From assembly GCA_029959085.1 (NCBI GenBank), contig JARWIR010000031.1, forward strand, positions 248,001 to 312,000: 64,000 nucleotides of DNA. The letters run 5' to 3'. Below are positions 31,613 to 42,712 of the stretch, in pieces (within the stretch, counting starts at the first letter, position 1; each line of letters opens with the position of its first letter). The notes under the pieces are model-generated. The model saw nothing but the letters and a program-made list of their open reading frames with translations, did not search any database and was not told where the DNA came from. This stretch comes from Nemophila menziesii (taxonomy: Eukaryota; Streptophyta; Magnoliopsida; Boraginales; Hydrophyllaceae). Made by a program: the position numbers and the translations under genes.

Positions 31613-32981
31613 TGAAAGTCCTAGAGGGGGGGGGGGTGAATAGGATTACTAATAAGATTAATGCCTAATTAAAAATCTTTTGGACAATTATAATTATTAG
31701 AGAGAAACTATTAAGTCAACTAAATATATCAAACTCTTAAGGGATCATACAATGGATAAGCTAGAGGTTCGATATATAAGTGATACAAGTAAAACGAGTT
31801 TCTAATCTCTTACTATGCTAGATGATCTAAGTTAGATAAACTAGATAATCAATATCACAAAATTCATACTAGCATATAATCAAAATAAAGAGTGTAGGGA
31901 TAGAAAGATACACACGATTTATAGTGGTTCGGTTTCCCTACATCCACTACCTAAGGAAGCCTCCTTAGGATTTCAAGCTTTTCACTAAGCTCCCGTGTCT
32001 CTCTTAACCGGGTCGAGAACACAATAACCCTCACAACCTCTTCGATAACACGAAGGACAACCTCTTCGAAACCACGAAGGAAACTCATGTGTAATCACAA
32101 CACAAGGACACCAAGTATACTCCCGATACTCAAATTCTCTCTTAATCTATCTATTACAAGAACTAGACTTAAGAGGATAAATTTAAGTGTTTAAAGGATG
32201 AAACAACTTTGCTAATAAATTCCTAAAGAGATGATATAACTCTAAGCTTAAAACTTCTCTTGAGTTGATTGAACTTTGAAGCTCCTTTGATTAACTCCTT
32301 GATTGAGTGGATATGACAATGTATAGCTCTTGACACCTTCTTGGATGATAACAATTAAGCCCTTTAGTGTATATGGGTTGAAGGTGTAGTTGTAGCCTTG
32401 AAAGACCTTCAGTTTATAGCTGCAAAATGCTCCCAACGGTCATAAGATTTGTCTCCAACGGATATATGCCTTTTGTCTTCATTTTGCTGCAGAAAACCCT
32501 AACCTGCGGTGCACCGCGGGGTTGGTGCGGTGTACCGCACTGACCTTGCTTAATTCACTTGCTTTCTGACGGACTAGCCCCCTGGTCCATGGTGTAGTCC
32601 GTGGGTTGCGGTGTACCGCACAGAAACTCCGGTGTACCGCACCAAAGGTCTAAAACACCTTCTAGTGAGTATATCTTTTACTATGATGCTCGGATCAGAA
32701 AACCTTCTTCACGAGAGTTGTAGAGAACATCATTCTAATAAACTTTGTAGTTGATCACTAAAGCTAATTCTCAATGTACACAAAGATAAGGTTAAAAGTA
32801 TTTGTATGAGAATTAGTTTCTTAAGATAAAACAATAGAGATTTGATCTAAATGATAAACAATGTGTTTTTTGATGAATTGGAGTGCAAGATAGAATATGT
32901 ATAACAAGAATAATTAGCACACTAAACACAAGAGGATTTGTCACATTAAAACAACCTATTAAGGGAGGCTATATGCCAACA
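31613..32981 (-). repeat. 3' LTR of element I
   Basis: 1369 bp. Contains a G-run of about 12 near the outer end, which is repeated in the partner LTR. A cluster of palindromic phrases lies at 32505-32645, such as GCGGTGTACCGCA and GCGGTGCACCGC. A 62-codon open frame at 32248-32436 is identical in the other LTR and is treated as LTR sequence, not a gene. Confidence 0.9.
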
Positions 32982-32997
32982 ATCTCCCCCTTTTTGA
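32982..32997 (-). other. Polypurine tract of element I
   Basis: On the minus strand TCAAAAAGGGGGAGAT directly precedes the TGTTGGC start of the 3' LTR. This A-run plus G-run form is typical of SIRE-like copia elements. Confidence 0.8.
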
Positions 32998-35115
32998 TGA
33001 TGACAAATCCTTCACTAAAACACCTTAGGAATGATATGAAAGTTTAAGCTCTTATGAAATTTTGCTCCCCCTCACAATAAGCATATAAGATATGAAATGC
33101 ATTTGTGAAAATTTAAAAGGTGCAATTTTGAAAGTTTTAGTGCACATATTTCTCCCCCTTTGTCTTCATCAAAAAGACGGGATAATAAAATAATATCAAG
33201 CAACTAAACATAGAAGAGCTAAAACTCAAGTGAATAGATTTTAAACAACGATATAAGGAGTGCAAGAGTTTAGAGTAATTAAATCAATTTAATTTGAGAT
33301 GCACAAAGATCAACAATTGCAAAGCATAAAAAAGATAAGGGATAGAGACATTTTACCAACTTCTTGATCGAAAGGTTTTCATCTTATACGCTTTCCAACA
33401 ACACAAACGATTAGTGCAATTTAAAAAAAAATATTTCTTTCAAAGGGTTTAAAAGATGAAATTTTGAAAAAGATGCCCCTTAACCTAAGAATTTTAATTT
33501 TTAAAGATAGTTGAAGAAAAAACTCCCCCTCACAAAATGCATAGAGTGATTGTTTTGAATTTGAAAAAATTTGACCTAAGATTTCTCCCCTTTTACCATT
33601 AAAAGAATTTTTAAGAATTTCTAGGAGTAAAATTCAATTTTTGAAAAGTATAAGGGTCAATATGCATTTTTCAAAAGTTTAGGGACTAAATGCAATTTTG
33701 AAAAATTTTAAGGACCTAAGTGCAATTTTCAAACATAAGAAAGCAAAATGCAACTTGTTCCGACTATAGGGACCTCAAATCAACCTATAGGGATCACAAT
33801 GCAATATTTTCAACCAATAGGGACCACAATGCAAAATATAACAATAAACCCTGAATCGCGGTGTACCGGACCATTGCTGTGGTGCACCGCACTAATGCTC
33901 GACAAAAAGGTGTAAGAAGAGAGAATAGAAAATAGGCAATTTTCATAAACACCCGAAACTAATTCGAAAACTCCCCAATAGTTTAGAAATATTTTAAAAC
34001 TACTAAAAACGCTTTTGTTTTGAAAAGATTCAACATGGAAATCTCGAAAACAAAGAAATCGGTTTATTTCATAAATACCCCTATATTTTCTAAAAAATAC
34101 AAAAAGACCCAAAATCAAAGTTAAGAAATTTTAAGTATGAAAAGGTCAAGTCATACAAGATATTAGCACAATAGGGAATAAACCACAAAAGCACATAATG
34201 AAGCACAACATATAGATAGTAAGGCTAAACAATTTCATTCAAATGAGTTAATGACCAATAACGGAGTAATTTCCCATAATTCTATGCATAAAAACATTTT
34301 TGAAATGCTATGGGAAATTCAAAAGATTATCGGAAAAATATTTTGAAAAGCAATTTCTTTAAAACTCACCCTTACTAAAAGACGTATGAAAATGCAAATT
34401 TGTGTTCAAAGATAAATTAAGATATGAAAGTGTAAACTAATATCTTTGATCTTTTTCCCTTTTGTCAACGATAAAAAGAATCAATAGGCACTTTTAAAAT
34501 TTATAAAAACTATAAGAATAAAAAATGCAATTTATAATAGTTGAGGGACTAAAAAGCAATTTCACATAGTAGGGACTAAAAATGCAATTTTTCAAAAATA
34601 TGAACTAAAATGGCAAATTTTACATGTGAAAGATTATGAAGTCCAAACTATGACACTTTGGAGAATTTAATAAATATGAAAGGTCAAAGTGCAATTTTGA
34701 AAATTTTGGGGACTAAAATGCAATTACCAAAATTCTAAGAGCTAATGTGCGAAAAACATCATTCAAGAGAATTAGATGCAGAATCACTAATAACATTAAA
34801 ACAATGATTAGTATCACAAGATAATATCCAAAGATAAAACATGATAACAACAAACACAACTAATCAAATCAAAACCGAATCATAAAAATAAACATAAGCC
34901 AAGAAAAAAAATATACGAGATAAAGAAGGGAATCACCGGATTTTCCTTTTTCGAGATTTGAGTGTTCTTTCGTATATTAATTCTTCCATTTGTTTCCTCC
35001 AAGCAAAGAAACGATCACCTACAAAAAGTGGAGGTTGTGTAGAAAACAACTCTTCCAAAAGATTAAATTCCAAATCGTTTACTCTACTAACGGTTAAGCT
35101 ATTCACGTAGAGTTA
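32998..35115 (-). other. Interior of element I: non-coding with recurring phrase
   Basis: No ORF above 102 codons and none recognisable. The phrase GGGACTAAAATGCAATTTT and variants recur roughly ten times in two clusters, 33645-33840 and 34530-34750. One more GCGGTGTACCG phrase and one GGTGCACCGCACTA lie at 33855-33895. An open frame at 33810-34118 (minus) is low complexity and not supported. Confidence 0.75.
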
Positions 35116-35128
35116 GGCTCTGATACCA
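35116..35128 (-). other. tRNA-iMet primer-binding site of element I
   Basis: Minus strand TGGTATCAGAGCC, two bases inside the right LTR. It fixes the orientation of the element. Confidence 0.9.
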
Positions 35129-35130
35129 AT

Positions 35131-36537
35131 TGAAAGTCCTAGAGGGGGGGGGGGGTGAATAGGATTACTAATAAGATTAATGCCTAATTAAAAATCTTTT
35201 GGACAATATAAGTATTAGCGAGAAACTATTAAGTCAACTAAATATATCAAACTCTTAAGGGATCATACAATGGATAAGCTAGAGGTTCGATATATAAGTG
35301 ATACAAGTAAAACGAGTTTCTAATCTCTTATTATGCTAGATGATCTAAGTTAGATAAACTAGATAATCAATATCACAAAATTCATACTAGCATATAATCA
35401 AACATATAAAGTGCGGAAAATAAAGAGTGTAAGGATAGAAAGATACACACGATTTATAGTGGTTCGGTTTCCCTACATCCACTACCTAAGGAAGCCTCCT
35501 TAGGATTTCAAGCTTTTCACTAAGCTCCCGTGTCTCTCTTAACCGGGTCGAGAACACAATAACCCTTACAACCTCTTCGATAACACGAAGGACAACCTCT
35601 TCGAAACCACGAAGGAAACTCTTGTGTAATCACAACACAAGGACACCAAGTATACTCCCGATACTCAAATTCTCACTTAATCTATCTATTACAAGAACTA
35701 GACTTAAGAGGATAAATGTGAGTGTTTAAAGGATGAAACAACTTTGCTAATAAATTCCTAAAGAGATGATATAACTCTAAGCTTAAAACTTCTCTTGAGT
35801 AGATTGAACTTTGAAGCTCCTTTGATTAACTCCTTGATTGAGTGGATATGACAATGTATAGCTCTTGACACCTTCTTGGATGATAACAATTAAGCCCTTT
35901 AGTGTATATGGGTTGAAGGTGTAGTTGTAGCCTTGAAAGACCTTCAGTTTATAGCTGCAAAATGCTCCCAACGGTCATAAGATTTGTCTCCAACGGATAT
36001 ATTAATATCCCCAACGGATATATGCCTTTTGTCTTCATTTTGCTGCAGAAAACCCTAACCTGCGGTGCACCGCGGGGTTGGTGCGGTGTACCGCACTGAC
36101 CTTGCTTAATTCACTTGCTTTCTGACGGACTAGCCCCCTGGTCCATGGTGTAGTCCGTGGGCTGCGGTGTACCGCACAGAAACTCCGGTGTACCGCACCA
36201 AAGGTCTAAAACACCTTCTAGTGAGTATATCTTTTTCTATGATGCTTGGATCAGAAAACCTTCTTCACGAGAGTTGTAGAGAACATCATTCTAATAAACT
36301 TTGTAGTTGATCACTAAAGCTAATTCTCAATGTACACAAAGATAAGGTTAAAAGTATTTGTATGAGAATTAGTTTCTTAAGATAAAACAATAGAGCTTTG
36401 ATCTAAATGATAAAGAATGTGTTTTTTGATGAATTAGAGTGCAAGATAGAATATGTATAACAAGAATAATTAGCACACTAAACACAAGAGGATTTGTCAC
36501 ATTAAAACAACCTATTAAGGGAGGCTATATGCCAACA
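35131..36537 (-). repeat. 5' LTR of element I
   Basis: 1407 bp. Same palindromic phrase cluster at 36060-36200. Compared with the left LTR it has an extra segment near 35403 (ACATATAAAGTGCGGAA) and an extra copy of an AACGGATAT unit near 35995-36022. Confidence 0.9.
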
Positions 36538-36542
36538 TATGA

Positions 36543-37436
36543 TTCTCTTTTTGATGTTGAGATATCATGCTATTTTTCTCATAATTTTTTCTTTTCTTTT
36601 CATGCTTTTTAGATTTTTTCATTCACTCTTACCCCGGCAAAGGGTTACAATATAAACCTGTGAATCGTCATCAATATATAGAATGGAGCAGATTTACTAA
36701 GCTCAAAAATCCCAACCCAATAACAATTCCCATAATGGTGGACCCACCAACCCAAACTCAAGCTCTATAACAACTGTCTATGCATCGCGATTTCGAGTGC
36801 GGGTCATATGGAAAAGTCCTAAAATCTAAAGGGATATGGCTTATAATGTGGCTAATAAAAAGGCTTTAGAAAGACTAGAAGGGGCTGAGAAGGATATAAA
36901 AAATAATAAATGGACAACTAGCTAAAAGGCAACAAGGGGCTTATGAATGAACCACCTTAATCACTTTCTAAACTATGCAATTTTGTTATTCTCTTACCTT
37001 TAGCACGTTCATCAAATGGGTTTGTCAACTAGCTCGTATCTCACGGCCTACACACAACTCATGGCTCCCTGAGATCGAACATATTTTCTATCGCATTGCT
37101 TACTAATCTTTTCTTTACTATCAATGTGTGTTTTCCTGCGAATACTCAAAGCATACAAAATAAAGCAGCACATAAACATACTACTTTCTATCATTAACTT
37201 ATTGGGCTTATGCTTTCAAGCTATTAGACACACTCTACATCTAATTCCCATGTATCAAAATTTTTAATTTCAACCTAAGAAGAGAAAAATGGAGATGATA
37301 GACAACGAATCTGTGGCCCCCAACTAAAAAATGAGACGTGTCCCCACGAATCGGAAAAGACTCTAAAAAGAAATTAAAATTAGCAGATAAAGCATTTACA
37401 GAAATGGTAAGGAAGAAAGAGAACATACTCTCGAGG
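36543..37436 (-). other. 3' noncoding region of element H, proximal part
   Basis: No ORF. Contains conserved block 2 in reverse (36730-36812, GATTTCGAGTGCGGGTCATA region) and block 1 in reverse (37302-37364), shared with elements A and B. G-rich polypurine-like tracts are seen as C-rich on this strand near 36740 and 37315. Confidence 0.75.
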
Positions 37437-38838
37437 CTATTGTCTCGCATTATTGACATCCAAGATAGGATTTGCTGGATCTTTCTTTACTTGCTCAAGG
37501 AGTGTCATGATGTGCACTTGATTAGCTTTGATTTGTGCCACATCTTTGGCTAAGGTAGTTTTAGCTGCTTCGACTTTATTTAATCGCTCCTCCATCTTTT
37601 CTTGCCAACTATGATCCTTTTCTTCTTTTGAAAGTTGCATAATTTTCGCTCCTTTCAAAACTTTCATGATAGAAGCATTGTCAATATTGTTACTCATCTT
37701 AAACTCAAGTTTCTCACCTTCACCCAAAATCACATTCGCTTCCAAACAAGACACGTGATCATAGTAGGATATTTCACATTGAAAAACGAGATAGGAGAGA
37801 CTGAAAATCACATCACCTTCTCAAAGATCAACTTTTCCACATCCACTTCTTCTCCTCTCAAAATAAAATTTAAAAAGATAGCGTTCTTTTTACTTACTTC
37901 CGAATTTCTTGTGTTTCCAAAGACATTAGTGGAAAGGAAATTGTGCCAAATTCTAGCATCGGGTTGGAGATATTTGTAGGGCCAAGGTTCCTTTAATTCT
38001 CCCTTATGTGATTGTACTTTCTACTTATCTAATACATGCTCAAAAAGTAAATTCCTATTGAAAAATCTCTTTTTATCCACCGCACTATACTTGCATGGTC
38101 CGACCAATTTCTTAAACTGGAAGTGGTTTATAATCTCTTCAACTGTAAAAGGAACTAACTTGCTTATAACTGGAACACAATCTTAACTATCTCGGCTAAA
38201 GAGGCCTAAATAGAATTCAGAAACTAATTCATGACATAAATTCGAACGTCTTACCATAAACGTAAACCAACCCAATCTTTCACCGATCTCCAAGAATCTC
38301 CTTTACCAACTTCTTCTTCAAATACTTTCTCGTAAGCAAAAGGTAGTTCCTGTAATTGTTTCTTTACAGAAGCTATCAAGACCTTTGAAGCTTTCTCTTT
38401 TTCTTCGGGTGTAGGACCTTCGATTTGTAGAGGCTGTGTTGTCTTCTTCACGAAAGTTGGAACCTTTTTACCCATTGAATTAAACATAGCTAGCTGGCCT
38501 CTCTTTTCATGACCTAATTTACCCTTTGTGTTGGAACTAGAACTTTTCTCACTTGATTTCTTCTCAATAGAACCCAATACCTTGCTTTTCTTCATCTCCC
38601 TTACAGTAGATAATGTCTCTGTTCTCTTAGTCATCTCAATTAACCTCCAACTCAAAGCTTTAACCGCTCTTGAAAATTGAAACTCTTGATTATTGGTTGA
38701 ACAAGCTTTATTTGGGTTAGGAAAGGTGTTTTGATGATGATTCTCTATATGGTAAAATGGATTCTTGATGGATTGGTATGGATCTAAGAAACTGTAGGAT
38801 GAAATTTTGAAATTTAAGCGTTTGATTCTTGGATTCAA
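37437..38838 (-). pseudogene. Element H env-like ORF (plant transposon protein domain) and coiled-coil tail
   Basis: Three frame segments on the minus strand form one decayed gene. 38251-38838: Ser/Lys-rich N-terminus (SEKSSSSNTKGKLG). About 38273-37790, in a shifted frame, reads GERLGWFTFMVRR, LVSEFYLGLF, PFTVEEIINHF and ARIWHNFLSTNVFG, then EVDVEKLIFEKV. This pattern matches the 'putative plant transposon protein' domain found downstream of pol in Athila-type elements. 37437-37729: coiled coil with LAKDVAQIKANQVHIM and the NNARQ end, shared with element A. Stops and shifts break it. Function unknown; sometimes called env-like by position only. Confidence 0.68.
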
Positions 38839-39084
38839 TGTGTTTTGGTATGATTTGGGTGGTTGAATCTTCCTTGTAATGATATGGAGAAAGGATTTGA
38901 TGTGTTTTTATGGTGATTGTGTAGTGTTTTGATGTTTGGTGAAGGTTTGATGAAACTTTAATGGATTTGGGAGAGGTTTGGAGAAGAAAGGAGCCTTAAA
39001 GGATTAATAAATTCTGAATAAATTAGCTTTCCTCTTTATTATAACCTAAAAAATGCAGAAATTTTCTCTCTCTAGTGGCGCGGA

Positions 39085-40673
39085 TGATGTCTCCCTAATT
39101 GTTCTTATTTTAGACCCTTGAGAGACATCATTTTTGGTGTTTATTTGATTAATTCGATAGACTTTTGGGCTAAATATGCAATAATCCGAATTTCCTCTTT
39201 TATTTCTAGTATTTTTAATTTATTAAACTTTTGCGCGTAATCTTGTGTATTTTAGTGAAAGGTTTGTAGGTTTTGAATATTAGCTAGGAGAGGAATCCGA
39301 GAATAAAGTCAAAGATCGTGATATGGAGTCAAAGCTTGAAGATAAATCCCGAAAAGAATTATATTTTGAAGCTGCAAATCTGGAAAACAGGCCAAAGAAT
39401 GCTGATTTCGAGGAACTTACGAGTTGATTTAGCCGCTGACCTTTGAAGAGATTATGTTCCTTTTCGAGTTACGGAAATTTAGCAAGTTATTTGAGGTCAA
39501 TCGGAGTTATAACGAAACGGCTAGAGCTGTTTTAGTGGAGGTGGTGCAGCAGTTACGGGATTTGGGCTTGATTAGTGGACTTGGACTTTTTATTATTCAC
39601 TTAATCCCTAATTAAAAGCCCATTCCGAATTTGAGCTTATAAAAGGAGTTTTTGACTTCTATTTTACACACCTCTCATTTTTATTCTTCAATTCAAATCA
39701 TCCTTAGTAGAGAGTGTCCGGAGAAGAAGCAGAAGCAAGGAAAAGAAGAAGCCTTGAGCTGGAGACTGTCTATATCTCCAATTCGCAGCCAAACCAATTC
39801 CGAAATTAGGTTTCTCTGTATTTTCTTTCTGTAAAACAATATGAGTTTTATTATTTTTAATTTAGTTTTATTTTCCATTAGCATGAGCTAATTTCTCTTA
39901 GTGCTTGAGAATGCATAATGGGTGAATCCCTATTCTATTGATTTTCATATGTTTGAATTTGGGTTTTAATTAATAAATCAAATTGGGTCTTTTACATTTT
40001 TCCGTAATTTGTGATTATTTACTGTTATTAGAGTCGCGAACTAATAACAGGTTTTAGTATCTAGGCTATTCCACATAGTGGCGTGTGGATCATCTTGACG
40101 GGGGGTTTAGGTGCAGAATCAATTACAGAATATAAAATAGAAACTATTTGACTTTGACGAGCGTAGTTAATTTTATGGCCAATGAGGTAATTTTAACTTA
40201 ATCATTCGAAGGTGGATCATAATCACCCTGACGGGGTTTGTGACACCCTAGAATAGCTTCGTAGTCCACTCCGACGGGGTACGAAGATTCCCAAATCCCG
40301 ACCAATGTCAATTGACCAATTTGCCCCTTAAACAACATATGTTATGAAATAGAGTTAGGAGAATCCCTTGCGTCTCTCAAGTACTGCCTGCTCATATTTG
40401 CGTCTAGCATTTATTTACTTGCGTCTAGTTCCATTACTTGTATTTTTACTTAATCTTTAATTATCTTAGGAATTAGAAAACCAAACAAACATTATCAAAT
40501 CTTTTATTTACATTCAAAGTGCAATTATTCATTAATTGATAAGCATTGTAGTTAACCATACCGTCCCTGCGAACGATCCTGTTTATCACTATTATTACTT
40601 GGGACAACCGTACACTTGCGGTTGTGGTTCTCTTACTTATTGCATTATTTTTAGAACACACAAAGGACCACCA
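39085..40673 (+). repeat. 5' LTR of element B
   Basis: TGATGTCTCC...GGACCACCA. The first 50 bases can fold (TGATGTCTC with GAGACATCA). TATA box at 39638. Three to four TGACG-containing blocks (TTGACGGGG near 40097, TTTGACGAGCG near 40154, CCCTGACGGGG near 40223) lie in the R/U5 part. The matching 3' LTR differs at scattered positions. Confidence 0.92.
39638..39645 (+). promoter_or_regulatory. TATA box of element B LTR
   Basis: GCTTATAAAAGGAG; conserved in the 3' LTR near 45581. Expected to direct transcription starting about 39670. Confidence 0.65.
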
Positions 40674-40679
40674 AGTTTT

Positions 40680-40697
40680 TGGCGCCGCTGCCGGGGA
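40680..40697 (+). other. tRNA-Asp primer-binding site of element B
   Basis: TGGCGCCGCTGCCGGGGA, identical to that of element A and 6 bases after the LTR. Confidence 0.88.
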
Positions 40698-40831
40698 CGG
40701 TAGCGTGTGACCATGGTGTTTATCCTTTAGTGATTAGTTGCATTTTTTTTTTTCAGTTTTACGCTTTTTTTTGTTTTTGTTTTCTTTTCAGGTTATTTTA
40801 TTTAGGTAATGATCAAGAGATTCAATTAAAA

Positions 40832-41464
40832 ATGTATAGAGGACATTACCCGAATCCTTGTCCATTTGACTATTGGGAAGACTCTTCGGGACAACAACAA
40901 TGGGGTATTAATTCTTACCAACAACATTATCAATACCCGCAAGAGAAAGGATGGAACAATCAATGGATCGGGAATAATCAACATCAGTTATCATATCAAT
41001 ATCAACAAGAGCAAGGGTGGAACAACCAATGGGTTGACAACATTCAACATTATCCATCTCATCAGCAAGAGCATGAATGGAACAACCAGTGGGTTGAAAA
41101 CATTCAACAATATCCACCTCATCAAGATCAACAAGATACACTACTAGAGAAAGTCAATCGCCTACTCGAGGAAGTCAAGGCAGGAGAGCCAGCGCGTAAG
41201 GCAAGAGAAGAGGAACACAAAGCCAACTGTGCATTCATACAACAGATGATAGATGAAATGGATGCCCGAAACAACACTCCTAACTTAGCTGAAAGTGGTA
41301 ATAAGTCTTATGAAGATTCCACTCCCTCGAGGGATGGAACAGATCAACCGGAAGAAGTTGTTGAGGAGGATGTGTTGAAAGAAGGTGAGAATCTTGTTAG
41401 CATGGTGAAAGAAGGAGTAGCAACGGAAATCTTAGAAATTGAAACAGATTTTGCTATTTTCTAA
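40832..41464 (+). CDS. Element B Q/W-repeat coiled-coil protein, N-terminal part
   Basis: From ATG 40832 (MYRGHYPNPCPFDYWED), about 210 residues, the first ATG in a good position after the leader; the frame is open from 40679. Three tandem units of about 20 residues with GWNNQW or EWNNQW (near residues 38-100) are followed by a charged helix, LLEKVNRLLEEVKAGEPARK, likely a coiled coil, and an acidic tail. It replaces gag-pol in this element and resembles no gag domain I know. The frame ends at a TAA after FAIF where a shifted frame continues for another 60 codons, so a frameshift near 41462 has probably shortened it. Confidence 0.6.
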   Translation: MYRGHYPNPCPFDYWEDSSGQQQWGINSYQQHYQYPQEKGWNNQWIGNNQHQLSYQYQQEQGWNNQWVDNIQHYPSHQQEHEWNNQWVENIQQYPPHQDQQDTLLEKVNRLLEEVKAGEPARKAREEEHKANCAFIQQMIDEMDARNNTPNLAESGNKSYEDSTPSRDGTDQPEEVVEEDVLKEGENLVSMVKEGVATEILEIETDFAIF

Positions 41465-42086
41465 GGTGTATGCACATGATCAAATCATAGAACGCGAAAA
41501 GGAAGAAGAGGTGATCGAGATTAGAGAGATTTCACAGAAAAAATATAATGAGGTAATAGTGGAAGATCGGGTTGAAAGCGAAGATGAATACGAAATGGTT
41601 GGAGAATTAATTGAAGAATTAAAGGTTAAAGATAATATATAAATTGAATATGCGCCACAAAATGTTCACCAATCACCATCTCCACCACGAATCATTATTA
41701 GAGATGAAAAATCAGAATCACCTCCAATACCACAAATGATCAATATGTGCTATACAAGCAAGGTGCCACACCGCGAGAGCAAAACGGCAAGGAGGAGCAC
41801 CTACCCACCACATTTTAAAGATGAATACGAGATTGAAACAAGGAATAAAAATAAGCTTATACCGTTGAGAATGGTTATCTACTCTAATGTGGTGGAAAAT
41901 GAGTTTCTTCGTGAAAATAATAAGGCGAAACGAAGTACTTACCCACCTCCTTTTAGAGATCGATTGAACAATATTCTAAGGGGGAAGGTCCTTAAGCTTT
42001 TACATCAAGGAGGATGCGAGTTTAAGCGGAGGAACACCGCAAAGGCCTCAATACCATCTTCATGGAAGGTAACACGTCGAACATAA
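41439..42086 (+). pseudogene. Element B protein, C-terminal part
   Basis: Continuation in the +1 frame: an acidic segment with ERKEEEVIEI-like composition and EDEYEMVGELIEELKVK up to a TAA at 41640, then in the same frame 41643-42086 with two related motifs, RRSTYPPHFKDEYE and KRSTYPPPFRDRLN, and the tail GGCEFKRRNTAKAS. The STYPPPF repeat may be a binding motif. After the stop comes AAGTGCTTCTTGGGAGACAA, a block also found in H after its integrase-tail segment, so this end sits at the equivalent of the pol 3' end. One nonsense and one frameshift are evident. Confidence 0.55.
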
Positions 42087-42294
42087 CGACGTAATAAATA
42101 AAAGTGCTTCTTGGGAGACAACCCATGTTTTAAATTGCTTTCGCGTCTTTTAAATTCTTAGTGTAAATTAGAGTAATGGTTATTGATTTAGTGTTTATTT
42201 GTAAGAAATGAGGAAGGTTGGTGTTTTTGATGATTACAGGAGTGAAGGTCACGAGTTTGGGGTAGTTAGAACGAAAAAGAATGAAAATTTTGGG

Positions 42295-42712
42295 TTTCAA
42301 TACAGTAGAAACCGGGTACCCGGTTTGTAGAAACCGGGGACCCGTTTTTGGTGTTGTACCCCAGGTATCAAAACTTCGGAAGATCATAACTTGACGCTCG
42401 GAGGTCGGAATTAACTTTTTCTTGAGCCTAAACCGCATAAATTTTCGAGCTCTATCCAATGATGAAGTCAAAAATTTCGCATGAACAGCTAAAAGTTTCT
42501 GACCCTGCGTTTTGAGGCCCGCCATTAGTTGTGTCTCGTGGTTGCGTCTCCACTTGCGCCGTCGACGCAAACCGGGAACCCGGTTTCATGAGGAGAAGGT
42601 TTTGACCCAGCGTTTTGGGCCCCGCCCTTTGCTGCGTCTCGGGGTTGCGTCTCAAAAAAAAATCCAAAACCGGGTACAAGGTTTCCAAAACGGGCGCCCG
42701 GTTTCCATCGGC
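42295..42712 (+). repeat. Cluster of ACCGGGTACCCGGT palindromic phrases in element B
   Basis: At least six near-palindromic GC-rich phrases in AT-rich surroundings, for example AACCGGGTACCCGGTTT (42309) and AACCGGGAACCCGGTTTC (42569). Two more occur at 44355-44396. The segments between them also repeat: TTTTGAGGCCCGCC / TTTTGGGCCCCGCC with TGCGTCTC (42511 and 42613). Non-coding; the short frames across it are not supported. Confidence 0.8.

Larger units (their letters stand above)
31613..36537 (-). mobile_element. Element I: copia-type LARD-like element, non-coding
   Basis: 4925 bp, target duplication TATGA at 31608-31612 and 36538-36542. Orientation is minus: primer site for tRNA-iMet beside the right LTR, purine tract beside the left LTR. 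LTRs begin TGTTGGCATATAGCC and end GGACTTTCA on the minus strand. The termini and the AAAAAGGGGGAGAT tract resemble the SIRE/Maximus copia lineage. The 2.1-kb interior encodes nothing recognisable, so it must be mobilised in trans. LTRs differ by a few indels (right LTR 38 bp longer). Confidence 0.88.

Noticed and set aside
32248..35971. Identical 62-codon ORFs at 32248-32436 and 35783-35971
   Set aside because: They are the same position in the two LTRs of element I; identity reflects LTR pairing, not coding constraint.
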